Below are positions 33,784-41,955 of a stretch of DNA of 64,000 bases, piece by piece (position 1 is the first letter of the stretch; every line of letters begins with the position of its first letter). Under the pieces are notes generated by a model, which saw nothing but the letters and a program-made list of their open reading frames with translations, ran no database searches and was not told the DNA's origin. The stretch covers positions 1 through 64,000 of the forward strand of contig JASKKP010000005.1 of NCBI GenBank assembly GCA_030154105.1. The letters are read 5' to 3'. The position numbers and the translations under genes were made by a program. The stretch comes from Bacillota bacterium (GTDB lineage: Bacteria; Bacillota; DTU030; DUMP01).

Positions 33784-34170
33784 ATGCCAACGCTCCTTGT
33801 AGTCGACGACCAACCGGGCATACGGCACCTTCTTATTGAAGTTTTCCGCGACCAAGGGGTGAGCGTAATTACCGCCGGCACAGGCAGCGAAGCCCTGGTT
33901 TGCCTAAAGGCCGAGCGCCCGGACGTCCTACTACTGGATGTGAAATTACCCGGTGGGGACGGTTTCTTCGTTCTGCACGAGGCGCGGAAACTGTTCCCAC
34001 ACCTCCCGGTGATCCTGATGACAGGCTACCGCGAAGGCGAGCTGGCCTGCGAGGCTGTGGCCCGGCAGGAGAGCGGCGTCGTGGCCGTGCTGCGGAAACC
34101 TTTTGACATATTTGAGGCTCGACGCCTGGTCCTTAAGCTGTGCCTGGCTCCACTGGCCCAGGAAGCCTAG
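33784..34170 (+). CDS. spo0F: Stand-alone response regulator receiver (Spo0F-like)
   Basis: A 128-residue protein that is only a receiver domain. It has the acidic pair D8-D9, the phosphoacceptor D52 (LLLDVKLPGGDG), T80 (ILMTG) and K105 (VLRKPFD). There is no output domain. Single-domain receivers upstream of fba and fsa in Clostridia and Bacilli are Spo0F, the first phosphocarrier of the sporulation phosphorelay, and this synteny with the aldolase genes supports that name, although a two-gene exporter has been inserted between them here. AGGAGGGAGG precedes the ATG. Spo0F assignment from sequence alone remains moderately sure. Confidence 0.75.
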   Translation: MPTLLVVDDQPGIRHLLIEVFRDQGVSVITAGTGSEALVCLKAERPDVLLLDVKLPGGDGFFVLHEARKLFPHLPVILMTGYREGELACEAVARQESGVVAVLRKPFDIFEARRLVLKLCLAPLAQEA

Positions 34171-34273
34171 TGTTAGCTGCATTCCCGAACCTCCCCGGAT
34201 TGGCTTCTTCTTTTAGCGAAGCGAAGCACCGGGATGGGGTGCCAAGTGGCGCCGTCGGGCTTACCCCGGCGGC

Positions 34274-34296
34274 TTTCCTTTCGGCCGGGAAGGAAA
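34274..34296 (+). promoter_or_regulatory. Leader hairpin upstream of the LysO genes
   Basis: TTTCCTT (34274-34280) pairs with AAGGAAA (34290-34296) around a GC-rich loop. No T-run follows directly, and the segment does not match the lysine riboswitch consensus I looked for. Confidence 0.3.
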
Positions 34297-34349
34297 ATTG
34301 CCTTTGCTCAAGAATATCATACGGGGACAACAAGGGGAGGGGAGAAAGT

Positions 34350-34637
34350 TTGCTAAGCATCATCGGTGCCCTGGCCCTGGGTTTTGTACTGGGCCAGCGA
34401 GGTTGGCTGGGAAAGGCCGGGGCTTGGGCTGGCCCGGCCAGCACGGCCGGCGTGGCGTTGCTCCTCTTTTTGATTGGAGCAAAAATTGGAAGCGATGCGG
34501 AAATTATTCAGACCCTCGGTACCCTGGGACTAGAAGCAGCTCTTTATGCGGTAGCGGCGGTGACCGGAAGCCTGCTGGCGGTGAAGATTTTGGAACGACT
34601 CCTGGTGGATCGGCTGGAGAAAGGGGAAGAGGGATGA
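34350..34637 (+). CDS. LysO-family exporter, small N-terminal subunit
   Basis: A 95-residue membrane protein with three hydrophobic helices (SIIGALALGFVLGQRGWLG; AGVALLLFLIGAKIGSD; AALYAVAAVTGSLLAVKIL), matching the first part of LysO (YbjE/DUF340) lysine exporters. Translation starts at a TTG about six bases after GGGGAGGGGAGAAAG, and the stop overlaps the next ATG (ATGA). E. coli LysO is one chain of about 299 residues; here it is split into two coupled genes, an arrangement also seen in other Firmicutes. Confidence 0.75.
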   Translation: MLSIIGALALGFVLGQRGWLGKAGAWAGPASTAGVALLLFLIGAKIGSDAEIIQTLGTLGLEAALYAVAAVTGSLLAVKILERLLVDRLEKGEEG

Positions 34638-35239
34638 TCATCCTTATTCTTTTTCCCCTTGCCCTTGGGCTTCTGGCCGGATACCTGGGGCTTACGCCGG
34701 CCGGCTATGCCCTCAAGGCGGATGGGCTGATATCAGGAGTGCTGCTTCTTGTGGTCTTTGCCGTAGGGGTAGATATGGGGCGGCGGCAAGAGGCCTTGCG
34801 GGAACTCGCCCTCCTGGGCCCGCGGGCGCTTTTGGTGCCGGTGGGTGTCGCTCTCGGCAGCGTGGCCGGAGCGGCCCTTGTCGGGCTCGCCCTAGGCCTT
34901 AAGTGGAACGAGGGAGCAGCTATTGGGGCCGGCTTTGGCTGGTACAGCCTTTCCGGCGTGCTCATCACCAAGCTGCACTCGGTGCGCCTGGGGACGTTGA
35001 CGTTTCTCAGCAACGTGCTCCGGGAAGCGCTCTCAATGGTAATCCTCCCTTGGGTGCACAAGTATTTGGGAAAGCTGGCCGCCATCGCGCCGGGCGGGGC
35101 GACAACCATGGACGTGACGCTGCCGCTCATCGCGAAAGTGGCCGGAAAAGAGGTGGTCCTAGTTGCCTTTGCCAGCGGCTTTATTCTGTCGCTTTTGGTA
35201 CCCGTTCTCGTACCGCTTCTAATTGGAATCGGGAAGTAG
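34634..35239 (+). CDS. LysO-family exporter, large C-terminal subunit
   Basis: A 201-residue polytopic protein with the conserved DUF340/LysO core (GVDMGRRQEALRELALLGPR, GAAIGAGFGWYSLSGVLITK and ATTMDVTLPLIAKVAGKEVV). In E. coli LysO exports lysine and its toxic analogue thialysine. It should assemble with the small subunit encoded just upstream, since the four-base ATGA overlap couples them. The pair interrupts the usual spo0F-fba neighbourhood. The exact amino acid is not proven by sequence. Confidence 0.82.
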   Translation: MIILILFPLALGLLAGYLGLTPAGYALKADGLISGVLLLVVFAVGVDMGRRQEALRELALLGPRALLVPVGVALGSVAGAALVGLALGLKWNEGAAIGAGFGWYSLSGVLITKLHSVRLGTLTFLSNVLREALSMVILPWVHKYLGKLAAIAPGGATTMDVTLPLIAKVAGKEVVLVAFASGFILSLLVPVLVPLLIGIGK

Positions 35240-35369
35240 CTTTGTGCTGCTTCTTTCACGGCTACAGGCGAAAAATCCCTCCTATGCCCCCTCTTCTTTC
35301 GCGCGGTGCATTGGAAAAACGGCTGCGAAGCATGCTGTAAGTAAGCTGAAGAAAGGACGGAGGACGAGG

Positions 35370-36224
35370 ATGAGCCTTGTTACCATTGCCGAGCTCATGC
35401 CCCAGGCGGAGAGAGAAGGGTACGCCATCGGGGCCTTTAATGCCAATAACCTGGAATTCGTTCAGGCCATCGTGGCAGCGGCCGAAAACCAAAGGAGCCC
35501 GGTGATTATCCAGGCAAGCCAGGGGGCCATCAAGTACGCCGGGCTGGAGCAGATTACCGCCATGGTGAAGACGGCGGCCGAGAAGGCTACCGTGCCGGTG
35601 GCTCTGCACCTGGATCACGGCACCGACTTCAACCAGGTGATGCGCTGCATCCGAACGGGTTTTACCTCGGTAATGATAGACGCTTCCAAGCTCCCGCTGG
35701 CCGAGAACATTGCCCTAGTGCGGCGGGTGGTAGAGGTGGCGCACGCCGTAGGTGTGTCCGTGGAGGCCGAGCTGGGCAGGATCGGCGGCACGGAGGAGCA
35801 CATTACGGTGAGCGAACGCGAGGCCTTCTTCACCGATCCGGAAGAAGCGGAAGCCTTCGTGCACGCCACGGGAGTCGACACCTTGGCGGTGGCCATCGGT
35901 ACAGCCCACGGCCCGTATAAGGGCGAGCCCAAGCTCGACTTTGAACGGTTGAGCGAGATCCGCGCGCGGGTGAAAATTCCCATCGTGCTGCACGGTTCTT
36001 CCGGCGTGCCAGATGACGCCATCCGGCGGGCGGTGGCCTTGGGCGTGCGCAAAATCAACATCGACACCGACCTCAGGCAGGGCTTTATGGCCCGCCTGCG
36101 CGAGGTGATGGCCGAACATCCGGAGGAGTACGACCCGCGCAAGCTCCTCGGCCCGGCACGCGATGCTCTGCAAAAGATCATCGAATACAAGATGCAGGTG
36201 TTTGGTTCGGCCGGGCGGGTTTGA
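35370..36224 (+). CDS. fba: Class II fructose-bisphosphate aldolase
   Basis: A 284-residue metal-dependent aldolase. The zinc site is visible as LHLDHGTDF (catalytic Asp and metal His), with VEAELGRIGGTE, the metal His in GTAHGPYKGEPKLDF and a third in VLHGSSGVPD. Substrate-binding INIDTDLR follows. It cleaves fructose 1,6-bisphosphate to two triose phosphates in glycolysis, or makes it in gluconeogenesis. The ATG at 35370 follows GGACGGAGG. The fsa gene begins about 30 bases downstream, an arrangement conserved in Firmicutes behind spo0F. Related tagatose or ketose-bisphosphate aldolases are possible but less likely here. Confidence 0.93.
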   Translation: MSLVTIAELMPQAEREGYAIGAFNANNLEFVQAIVAAAENQRSPVIIQASQGAIKYAGLEQITAMVKTAAEKATVPVALHLDHGTDFNQVMRCIRTGFTSVMIDASKLPLAENIALVRRVVEVAHAVGVSVEAELGRIGGTEEHITVSEREAFFTDPEEAEAFVHATGVDTLAVAIGTAHGPYKGEPKLDFERLSEIRARVKIPIVLHGSSGVPDDAIRRAVALGVRKINIDTDLRQGFMARLREVMAEHPEEYDPRKLLGPARDALQKIIEYKMQVFGSAGRV

Positions 36225-36256
36225 AGCGCACTTAGAGAGATTAGGAGGAAGTAGAG

Positions 36257-36925
36257 ATGAAGCTCTTTCTTGATTCAGCCAACCTGGATGAGGTGCGAGA
36301 GGCGGCGAGTTGGGGAATTATTTCCGGCGTAACCACCAATCCCACCCTAATGGCCCAAGCCGGCGCGCGGGACTTCAAGAGCGTCATTCGGGAGATCTGC
36401 GCCCTGGTGCCCGGCGGCCCGATCAGCGCCGAGGTGGTGAGCGAGGATACGGAGGGGATGCTCAGGGAGGCGCGCGAACTCGCGGCGCTTCATCCGCAGG
36501 TGGTGATTAAGATTCCCATGACGCCGGCGGGAACGGCGGCGGTGCGCGCCCTCAAGGCGGAGGGCATCCGGACCAACGTCACTCTGGTCTTTTCCACCGC
36601 CCAGGCGCTCCTGGCAGCGGCAGCCGGAGCCAGCTTTGTCAGTCCGTTTGTTGGGCGGCTCGACGACACCGGAGCCGACGGGATGACCGTGGTGCGAGAG
36701 ATTGTGAGCATTTACCGTACTTACGGGTATCCGACCGAAGTGATCGCCGCCAGCATCCGTCACCCTCGCCATGTGGTGGAAGCGGCGCTGGCCGGGGCCC
36801 ACATCGCCACCGTTCCCTTCAAGGTACTCCGCCAGCTTTTCGAGCACCCGCTCACCAAGCAGGGAATTGAACGTTTTCTCGCGGACTGGCGTGCCTTTAC
36901 CGCACCGAAGGGCATAGAGGTCTGA
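36257..36925 (+). CDS. fsa: Fructose-6-phosphate aldolase / small transaldolase
   Basis: A 222-residue TalC/FSA-type enzyme. The Schiff-base lysine is K85 in VVIKIPMTP, the same position as in the E. coli enzyme, with N28 in [11 protein letters not shown] and the [15 protein letters not shown] and [14 protein letters not shown] signatures. The short length sets it apart from the 320-residue TalB class. It either splits fructose 6-phosphate into dihydroxyacetone and glyceraldehyde 3-phosphate or acts as a transaldolase; many Firmicute members do the latter. A nearby gldA could handle free dihydroxyacetone. It is translated from an ATG after AGGAGGAAG. Confidence 0.92.
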   Translation: MKLFLDSANLDEVREAASWGIISGVTTNPTLMAQAGARDFKSVIREICALVPGGPISAEVVSEDTEGMLREARELAALHPQVVIKIPMTPAGTAAVRALKAEGIRTNVTLVFSTAQALLAAAAGASFVSPFVGRLDDTGADGMTVVREIVSIYRTYGYPTEVIAASIRHPRHVVEAALAGAHIATVPFKVLRQLFEHPLTKQGIERFLADWRAFTAPKGIEV

Positions 36926-36982
36926 GAGCCTTCGGGCTGCAATCACCTTGCAATCTCCCTGTAAAGGTTCTGAAACATTTTA

Positions 36983-37012
36983 TTGACATCTACCCGCAAG
37001 CGGTGCTATAAT
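36983..37012 (+). promoter_or_regulatory. SigA-type promoter for a leader RNA / the M23 gene
   Basis: TTGACA (36983-36988) and TATAAT (37007-37012) with an 18-base spacer. Transcription should begin near 37019. Confidence 0.85.
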
Positions 37013-37076
37013 GAAGGTGCATGGTATTCCCGACCAGCGTTAAGAACAAATCCTCCTCGGTGTGTGTCCTGTTACA

Positions 37077-37105
37077 AGGCCCGGCGTGGGCCTCTTTCTT
37101 TTTTG
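37077..37105 (+). terminator. Early terminator-like hairpin in the leader
   Basis: AGGCCC (37077-37082) pairs with GGGCCT (37088-37093), followed by CTTTCTTTTTTG. It lies before, not after, the M23 gene, so it would yield an RNA of about 85 bases unless read through. Confidence 0.7.
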
Positions 37106-37232
37106 CTTTTCCTGGCGGAAGGAAGCACTGAGGCAGGCGGTTGCTCCTGGGTATTTCTGGTAATTCTGGCTATGCATACGTTTTCCGCCAGCGCACATAC
37201 TACTTGCAACCTTTTCACTGAGGTGAGGATGG

Positions 37233-38027
37233 TTGCTTAGAAAGCGATCGGGCCGGGTGTGGCCGGCTGTTCTGGCCGGTGCGCTGGCGGCGGTGTTGGC
37301 CTTGGCGCCGGCTTTGCGGGCGCAGGCGCCGGTTATTGAACACGTCGTCAAGAAAGGGGAGACTCTTTCCGCCATTGCGCGCAGCTACGGAAGCAGCGTG
37401 GCCGCTCTGGCGGTGAGCAATGCTTTGGCCGATCCGGATCTCATTTTTCCTGGACAGAAGCTGAAGATACCCCTTTCCGGAGGGGTGGTACACAGGGTCG
37501 CCCGCGGCGAAACCTTGTGGCAAATTGCCAAAAGTTACGGTGTTTCCCTTGCGGCCCTAAAAGAAGCCAACCCCGGCCTCAACCCGAGGAATCTCGCCGT
37601 GGGCGAAGAGGTTATAGTACCTGGCGTGGCCCGCACTATTTCCTCCCGCCAGGCCGGCGGGATGGGCCTGGCCTGGCCCGTTTCAGGGCGAATTTCTTCG
37701 GGTTACGGGTGGCGTGGCGGGCGGATGCACTACGGCCTGGATATTGCTGCCCCGCAAGGGAGCACGGTGGTCGCCGCTGCTCCGGGGCGGGTGGTGAGCG
37801 CCGCTTGGAACGGCGGGTACGGGCGCATGGTGCTTTTGGAGCACGACCGTAACCTCCGCACCCTGTACGCCCACTGTTCCAACCTCTTCGTAAAACCCGG
37901 GCAGCAGGTGTGGCGGGGCCAAGCCATTGCCAGCGTGGGCGCCACCGGCAATGCCACCGGCCCCCACCTCCACTTTGAAGTCCACGTGGGCGGCCGCCCG
38001 CAAAATCCCCTCCGCTTTCTACCTTGA
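37233..38027 (+). CDS. LysM-containing M23 peptidoglycan endopeptidase
   Basis: A 264-residue exported wall hydrolase. A signal peptide ends near ALRAQA. Two LysM domains follow (about 36-80: HVVKKGETLSAIARSYGSSV; and 86-130: HRVARGETLWQIAKSYGVSL), then an M23 LytM-type zinc peptidase with HYGLDIAA (metal His and Asp) and HLHFEV (catalytic and metal His). It would bind peptidoglycan glycan strands and cut peptide cross-links. The start is a TTG after GAGGTGAGGA; the nearby ATG at 37229 is out of frame and stops at once. The gene has its own promoter and a structured leader. Confidence 0.92.
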   Translation: MLRKRSGRVWPAVLAGALAAVLALAPALRAQAPVIEHVVKKGETLSAIARSYGSSVAALAVSNALADPDLIFPGQKLKIPLSGGVVHRVARGETLWQIAKSYGVSLAALKEANPGLNPRNLAVGEEVIVPGVARTISSRQAGGMGLAWPVSGRISSGYGWRGGRMHYGLDIAAPQGSTVVAAAPGRVVSAAWNGGYGRMVLLEHDRNLRTLYAHCSNLFVKPGQQVWRGQAIASVGATGNATGPHLHFEVHVGGRPQNPLRFLP

Positions 38028-38038
38028 AAATACTGGGG

Positions 38039-38076
38039 CCGAGGGCCATCCCCTGGAAGGCGCGTTACGTACCGCC
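38039..38076 (+). repeat. Dispersed intergenic repeat, copy C (5' half)
   Basis: Matches the first 38 bases of the 43881-43951 element (reverse strand) at 32 positions, including the exact 18-base word GGCGCGTTACGTACCGCC. It sits between the convergent M23 and M20 genes. The second half of the element is absent. Confidence 0.75.
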
Positions 38077-38096
38077 CCGGTCGTCCGGTACCTTCC

Positions 38097-39284
38097 TTAG
38101 GCCCTTTCACCCCAGCGGGCGAGGAAGAGGAGGAAAAAGGCGGTGGCTTCCACCAGCTTTTCTATTTCCACGTACTCTTCCGGTTGATGTGCCAGGGCAG
38201 GTTGGCCCGGTCCGAAGATGAAAAAGGGGATTTTGCCTTCGGGGAGGAGCACGGCGGCGTCGGTGTAGTAATTTACCCCCTGGGGAAGGAGGTCCCGATC
38301 CCAGAGATCGTGGCCTACCCGCCGTGCCAGGCGCACGATGGGCTCATCGGCGGCCGTAGCCACCGAGGGTAGGTCCTTGATCACCTTTACTTCAGCCTTA
38401 AACTCCGGGTCGGCCGCTGCCAGGCGGTCCAAACGCTCCTGCACGAGAGCGACGATTTCGGCATGGGGGCGCCCGGGTACGGTTCGCATGTCGAAGGTGG
38501 CGGTGGCGCGGTCGGGTACCACGTTGGTCTTAAACCCGCCATTTAGGGTACCCAGGCTCACCGTGGCCCGGCCCAAGAGAGGGTGCCTTTCTTCGCTGGG
38601 CTGGAAATCGGCCAGTGCGCTGAGCACCTTGTGCATCTTCCAGACGGCGTTGATGCCCAGGTGGGGCATGGAGCCGTGCGCGGTGCGGCCGTACGTGGTT
38701 ACCTCCAACCAGAGGGCGCCCTTTTCGGCGATAAAAAGTTCATTGGCGCTGGGCTCGGCGATAACCACGCCGCCTACACCGTCCAGCCCGCCGGCGTGGC
38801 GGAAGGCGTGGGCGCCCAGGCTGTCCGTCTCTTCGCCGCAGGTGGCGACGAAGATGAGGTCGCCGGCCGGGGTAAGGCCGGCGCGGCGGGCCAAAACGGC
38901 GGCCATGGCCTGCGCGGCCACTCCGCCCTTCATGTCGCTGGCGCCGCGGCCGTAGAGGCGGCCGTCTGAAAGCTCGCCGCCATACGGATCATGGGTCCAG
39001 GCGGCCGTCTCTCCCGGCGGCACCGTATCCAGGTGCCCGGCGTAGAGGAGCGCCGGGGCCTGGCCGCGGCCGGGCAGCCGGGATATTACGTTGGCCCGCC
39101 CTTCCTCCAGGGACACCAGCTCGGCGCTGAGGCCTGCCGCCAGGAACTTTTCCTTAAGCACTTCGGCCACCGCCTGCTCCCGGCCGGGCGGATTGGGACT
39201 GGGAGTGCGAATGAGGGCCTGGGTGAGGGCCCGGATTTCGTCGCTCGCTTCTTGGGCTAAACGCCGTGCTTCTTCGGGGGTCAT
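38097..39284 (-). CDS. M20-family peptidase (ArgE/DapE/CPG2-like)
   Basis: A 395-residue cytoplasmic di-zinc hydrolase. It shows the ArgE/DapE pattern: first metal His in YAGHLDTVPPGE, bridging Asp in GRGASDMKGGVAAQAMA, catalytic Glu in VATCGEETDSLG, and a dimerisation domain with GRTAHGSMPHLGINAVWKM. These enzymes remove acyl groups or split dipeptides of amino-acid derivatives. AGGAGGAAAACC precedes the ATG. It is the third gene of a leftward set that also includes another M20 enzyme and two membrane proteins, so uptake and deacylation of an amino-acid derivative is a reasonable guess. Confidence 0.88.
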   Translation of the reverse strand: MTPEEARRLAQEASDEIRALTQALIRTPSPNPPGREQAVAEVLKEKFLAAGLSAELVSLEEGRANVISRLPGRGQAPALLYAGHLDTVPPGETAAWTHDPYGGELSDGRLYGRGASDMKGGVAAQAMAAVLARRAGLTPAGDLIFVATCGEETDSLGAHAFRHAGGLDGVGGVVIAEPSANELFIAEKGALWLEVTTYGRTAHGSMPHLGINAVWKMHKVLSALADFQPSEERHPLLGRATVSLGTLNGGFKTNVVPDRATATFDMRTVPGRPHAEIVALVQERLDRLAAADPEFKAEVKVIKDLPSVATAADEPIVRLARRVGHDLWDRDLLPQGVNYYTDAAVLLPEGKIPFFIFGPGQPALAHQPEEYVEIEKLVEATAFFLLFLARWGERA

Positions 39285-39336
39285 GGTTTTCCTCCTCGCT
39301 GCTCAGAATGAACCAAACCGGCAGGGGAATGCCCGT

Positions 39337-40536
39337 TTAGTCTTTGCGGTCCGGCCAGGTTAAAGCGCTGGCGGCAAGCACGGCGGTGCCGCGCCAGAAA
39401 ACATCTTCATCCACATCAAAGGTAGGCGAATGGTGGGTGCGCACAATACCCTTGGCCGGGTTGGCCCCGCCCAAGAAGATGAAGGTGCCGGGCACTCGCT
39501 CTAAGAAGAAGGCCATGTCTTCGCCCCCCATAGTGGGCTCGGAAATGGTAATCACCGCTTCCGGGCCGAGAAGTTCGCGCGCCGTCTGCTCCACGTGGCG
39601 CGTCACGGCTTCGTCGGTGATGAGAGGCGGGTAACCGAAATTATACTTAAACTCGTAACTTCCGCGCATGGCCTGGGTGATGCCCGCCACCACCTCTTCC
39701 ATGCGGCGGGCGATATTCTGCCGTTCGTCCTCGCGGATGGCCCGCACGGTACCCTCCAGCTCTACGAAGCTGGGGATTACGTTGTAGGCGGTCCCGCCCT
39801 GGATGCGCCCAATGGTGAGCACCAGCGGGTGGGTGGGCTTTTGCTCGCGGCTGACTAGCTGCTGGAGCGCGCCGATGAGGGTGGCGGTAATAACCACCGG
39901 ATCCACAGTAGTCTCCGGCATGGCTCCGTGGCCGCCCTTGCCGATGACTTTAATGTAGAAGCGATCCAGCGAGGCCATAAGGGAACCGTAACCGACGCCG
40001 ATAGCCCCGGCCGGAACTTCTTTAAATATAGAGCCGATGTGCAGGCCGAGGATGGCCTCTACCGGTGGGTCGGCCAGCACGCCATCCCGAATCATGGGTT
40101 CGGCCCCGCCGGGGCCTTCCTCCGCCGGCTGAAAGATGAGCTTAACCTTGCCCTTAAGTTCTGCCCGGTGCGCAAGGAGGAGCTTCGCCGCCCCCAGGAG
40201 CATGGCCATGTGCGTGTCGTGACCGCAGGCGTGCATGCATCCGGGGTGGCGCGAAGCGAAGGGCAGCCCGGTTTCTTCTTGAATCGGCAGGGCATCCATA
40301 TCGGCGCGCAGGGCGAAGGTGGGGCCGGGTTCGCCCCCTTCGATAAGACCTACCACGCCCGACTTACCTACCTTTGTCTTCACCGGAATGCCCATATCCC
40401 GAAGCGCCTGTTCAATGTAAGCCGAGGTTTTCGGTAGGTCCAGCCCGATCTCGGGAATTTGGTGAAGGTCGCGGCGCCACTTAACGATTTGATCCTGCAG
40501 CTTTTCCGCTTCCTGCCTGAGTGCCTGAAGATCCAT
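39337..40536 (-). CDS. M20D amidohydrolase (N-acyl-amino-acid / hippurate hydrolase type)
   Basis: A 399-residue enzyme with the M20D signatures: RRDLHQIPEIGLDLPKT near the N-terminus, the metal-binding CMHACGHDTHMAMLLGAA, PAEEGPGGAEPMIRDG with the catalytic Glu, IGKGGHGAMPETTVDPV in the dimerisation domain, and a late His in RTHHSPTFDVDEDVF. Family members hydrolyse N-acyl-L-amino acids, hippurate or IAA conjugates. AGGAGAGGC lies before the ATG. It lies between another M20 peptidase and a pair of membrane proteins, all leftward. It lacks a signal peptide, unlike the M20 proteins at 7053 and 53365. Confidence 0.9.
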   Translation of the reverse strand: MDLQALRQEAEKLQDQIVKWRRDLHQIPEIGLDLPKTSAYIEQALRDMGIPVKTKVGKSGVVGLIEGGEPGPTFALRADMDALPIQEETGLPFASRHPGCMHACGHDTHMAMLLGAAKLLLAHRAELKGKVKLIFQPAEEGPGGAEPMIRDGVLADPPVEAILGLHIGSIFKEVPAGAIGVGYGSLMASLDRFYIKVIGKGGHGAMPETTVDPVVITATLIGALQQLVSREQKPTHPLVLTIGRIQGGTAYNVIPSFVELEGTVRAIREDERQNIARRMEEVVAGITQAMRGSYEFKYNFGYPPLITDEAVTRHVEQTARELLGPEAVITISEPTMGGEDMAFFLERVPGTFIFLGGANPAKGIVRTHHSPTFDVDEDVFWRGTAVLAASALTWPDRKD

Positions 40537-40554
40537 GAAAAGCCTCTCCTTTCT

Positions 40555-41241
40555 CTAGCGGCGTTGCCGTTCCAGGTTATAAAAGATCCGGGCGATGCCG
40601 ATGCTGCCGAAGACCGAAGCCGGAATCACCAGCCATACGGGAATACCCTTTAGCACCCCGAGAAGCAGCAGCGGAATGCCGAGGCCGAAGACGGCCACCT
40701 TGGGATAGCGCAGGCTGAACTGCCCGAAAACGGCGCCAAATATAGCCGGCACCGTATACACCTTAAAAGCGTCGGCGATGGCCGGCGGGAAGAGGCGGAT
40801 TAGCGCGTAACCGAGTAAGGCGGCCAGGGTGACGCCAATGAGATTAGTGATAATTGATCCGGCAATGCCTAAAGTGGCAACAATTTCTGCCTCAGGCGTG
40901 CCGGCTTTAACCTCGGTAACTTCCTGAGCCATGCTGGCGCAAGGCAGGCGCAAATTGGAGATGTTCCCGGACAGAAAGCTCATGTAGGTCCCGGATAAGC
41001 CTAAGATGGCGTAATAGGATATCGGCTCCACGATGTAAAAAGCCCCGAAGGCTGCGGCGATCATACCCCAGGCCTTAAGAGCCATTGAGAGTGGAGGAAA
41101 TACGCCATATCGGAGCCACAGATAAAGAGACGGCAGAAAAGCAAAAAGCCCTCCGAGAAGCACCGTAATGCTCCCAATGCGGATGACCGGTTTCTTCCAG
41201 ATCCGTTCGAACTCTTCTAAGCGCTTCGTGGCCTCGTCCAT
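40555..41241 (-). CDS. Uncharacterised membrane protein, partner of the DUF5058 protein
   Basis: A 228-residue protein with five or six hydrophobic segments (SITVLLGGLFAFLPSLYLWL, MIAAAFGAFYIVEPISYYAI, IVATLGIAGSIITNLIGVTL, YTVPAIFGAVFGQFSLRYPK, VWLVIPASVFGSIGIARIF). I do not recognise a named family. It begins 15 bases after the DUF5058 gene, with GGGAGG at the ribosome site, so the two proteins are probably subunits of one transporter. The M20 hydrolases downstream suggest an acylated amino acid or dipeptide as cargo, which is inference only. Confidence 0.65.
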   Translation of the reverse strand: MDEATKRLEEFERIWKKPVIRIGSITVLLGGLFAFLPSLYLWLRYGVFPPLSMALKAWGMIAAAFGAFYIVEPISYYAILGLSGTYMSFLSGNISNLRLPCASMAQEVTEVKAGTPEAEIVATLGIAGSIITNLIGVTLAALLGYALIRLFPPAIADAFKVYTVPAIFGAVFGQFSLRYPKVAVFGLGIPLLLLGVLKGIPVWLVIPASVFGSIGIARIFYNLERQRR

Positions 41242-41256
41242 CTAGAGTTCCTCCCT

Positions 41257-41955
41257 TCAGCCGAGCCAGACGGCCAAGGCCATGCCGATGAGCATGGCCA
41301 AGCCCAGAGTATACTCGCGGAGCCACTTGGCCCGTTCGGCAATTTTGAGCAGGATCACCATGGCAATTGCCCCCGTGGCTACAGCGATGAGACGACCACC
41401 ACCGGCCAGGACGTGACTGGTATTCAGATAGCCGAACACGCCGAGCATGGCTGCGCCGCTTAAAGCGGCCAACCACTTGGGATCGCCGCCGCCGATTTTC
41501 TCGCGGATGTCTTCGAGCTTATGCGTAAACAAGCTGACGATGATCAGCCACCCGAAACCGTTGATAGCCATCGTCCACCAAGAGGTGGCCAGGGCCAAGA
41601 GGTCATAATTCGGACCGCCGAATTCGACCCCGCGCGCCTGGGCGCCGACCGTGGCAGCCGTGAGCTCGGTAGGTGCGGCCCCGATAACGGACAGGCGCAG
41701 CCAGGTGATGGGGCCGCCTACTACGGACATCATGCCGACCATGACGATAAAGATAGCGATGGAGGGACCGATGGCGGTGATGAGGCCGGTCCGGAAGGCT
41801 TGGCGGCACTTTTCCCGCGGGTAGCCGATTTTGTCGGCCGTGGTATAGGCTAAACGGGTGAAGAGCACCGCCTGGATCAGCACCATGCTCACGGTTACTG
41901 CCGCTAAGACCCAAACCCCAAAACTGTTGGCGATCTTCAGTATCTCCGGCGACAC
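41257..41955 (-). CDS. DUF5058-family membrane protein (putative transporter subunit)
   Basis: A 232-residue polytopic protein with the DUF5058-like pattern: ILKIANSFGVWVLAAVTVSM, the charged FRTGLITAIGPSIAIFIVMV, and ATSWWTMAINGFGWLIIVSL. It starts at a GTG ten bases after AAGGAGG and is the first gene of a leftward set of four (DUF5058, second membrane protein, two M20 hydrolases). No biochemical role is established for the family as far as I know; its repeated linkage to M20 peptidases suggests transport of peptides or acyl amino acids. Confidence 0.75.
   Translation of the reverse strand: MSPEILKIANSFGVWVLAAVTVSMVLIQAVLFTRLAYTTADKIGYPREKCRQAFRTGLITAIGPSIAIFIVMVGMMSVVGGPITWLRLSVIGAAPTELTAATVGAQARGVEFGGPNYDLLALATSWWTMAINGFGWLIIVSLFTHKLEDIREKIGGGDPKWLAALSGAAMLGVFGYLNTSHVLAGGGRLIAVATGAIAMVILLKIAERAKWLREYTLGLAMLIGMALAVWLG

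Larger units (their letters stand above)
36926..37232. other. Long leader region before the LysM/M23 gene
   Basis: This gap holds a good promoter (36983-37012), an intrinsic-terminator-like hairpin only about 60 bases after the expected start (37077-37105), a 9-bp long-range inverted repeat (37112-37120 with 37183-37191), and the ribosome site TGAGGTGAGGA. It looks like an attenuated leader or a short RNA gene. Confidence 0.55.

Noticed and set aside
34171-34349. Possible lysine riboswitch before the LysO genes
   Set aside because: Conserved lysine-riboswitch words could not be found in the region. Only a simple hairpin is supported.
37021-37131. A 36-codon ATG frame beginning at the predicted transcription start before the M23 gene
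   Set aside because: There is no ribosome site and it runs through the terminator stem, so a leader peptide is not supported.
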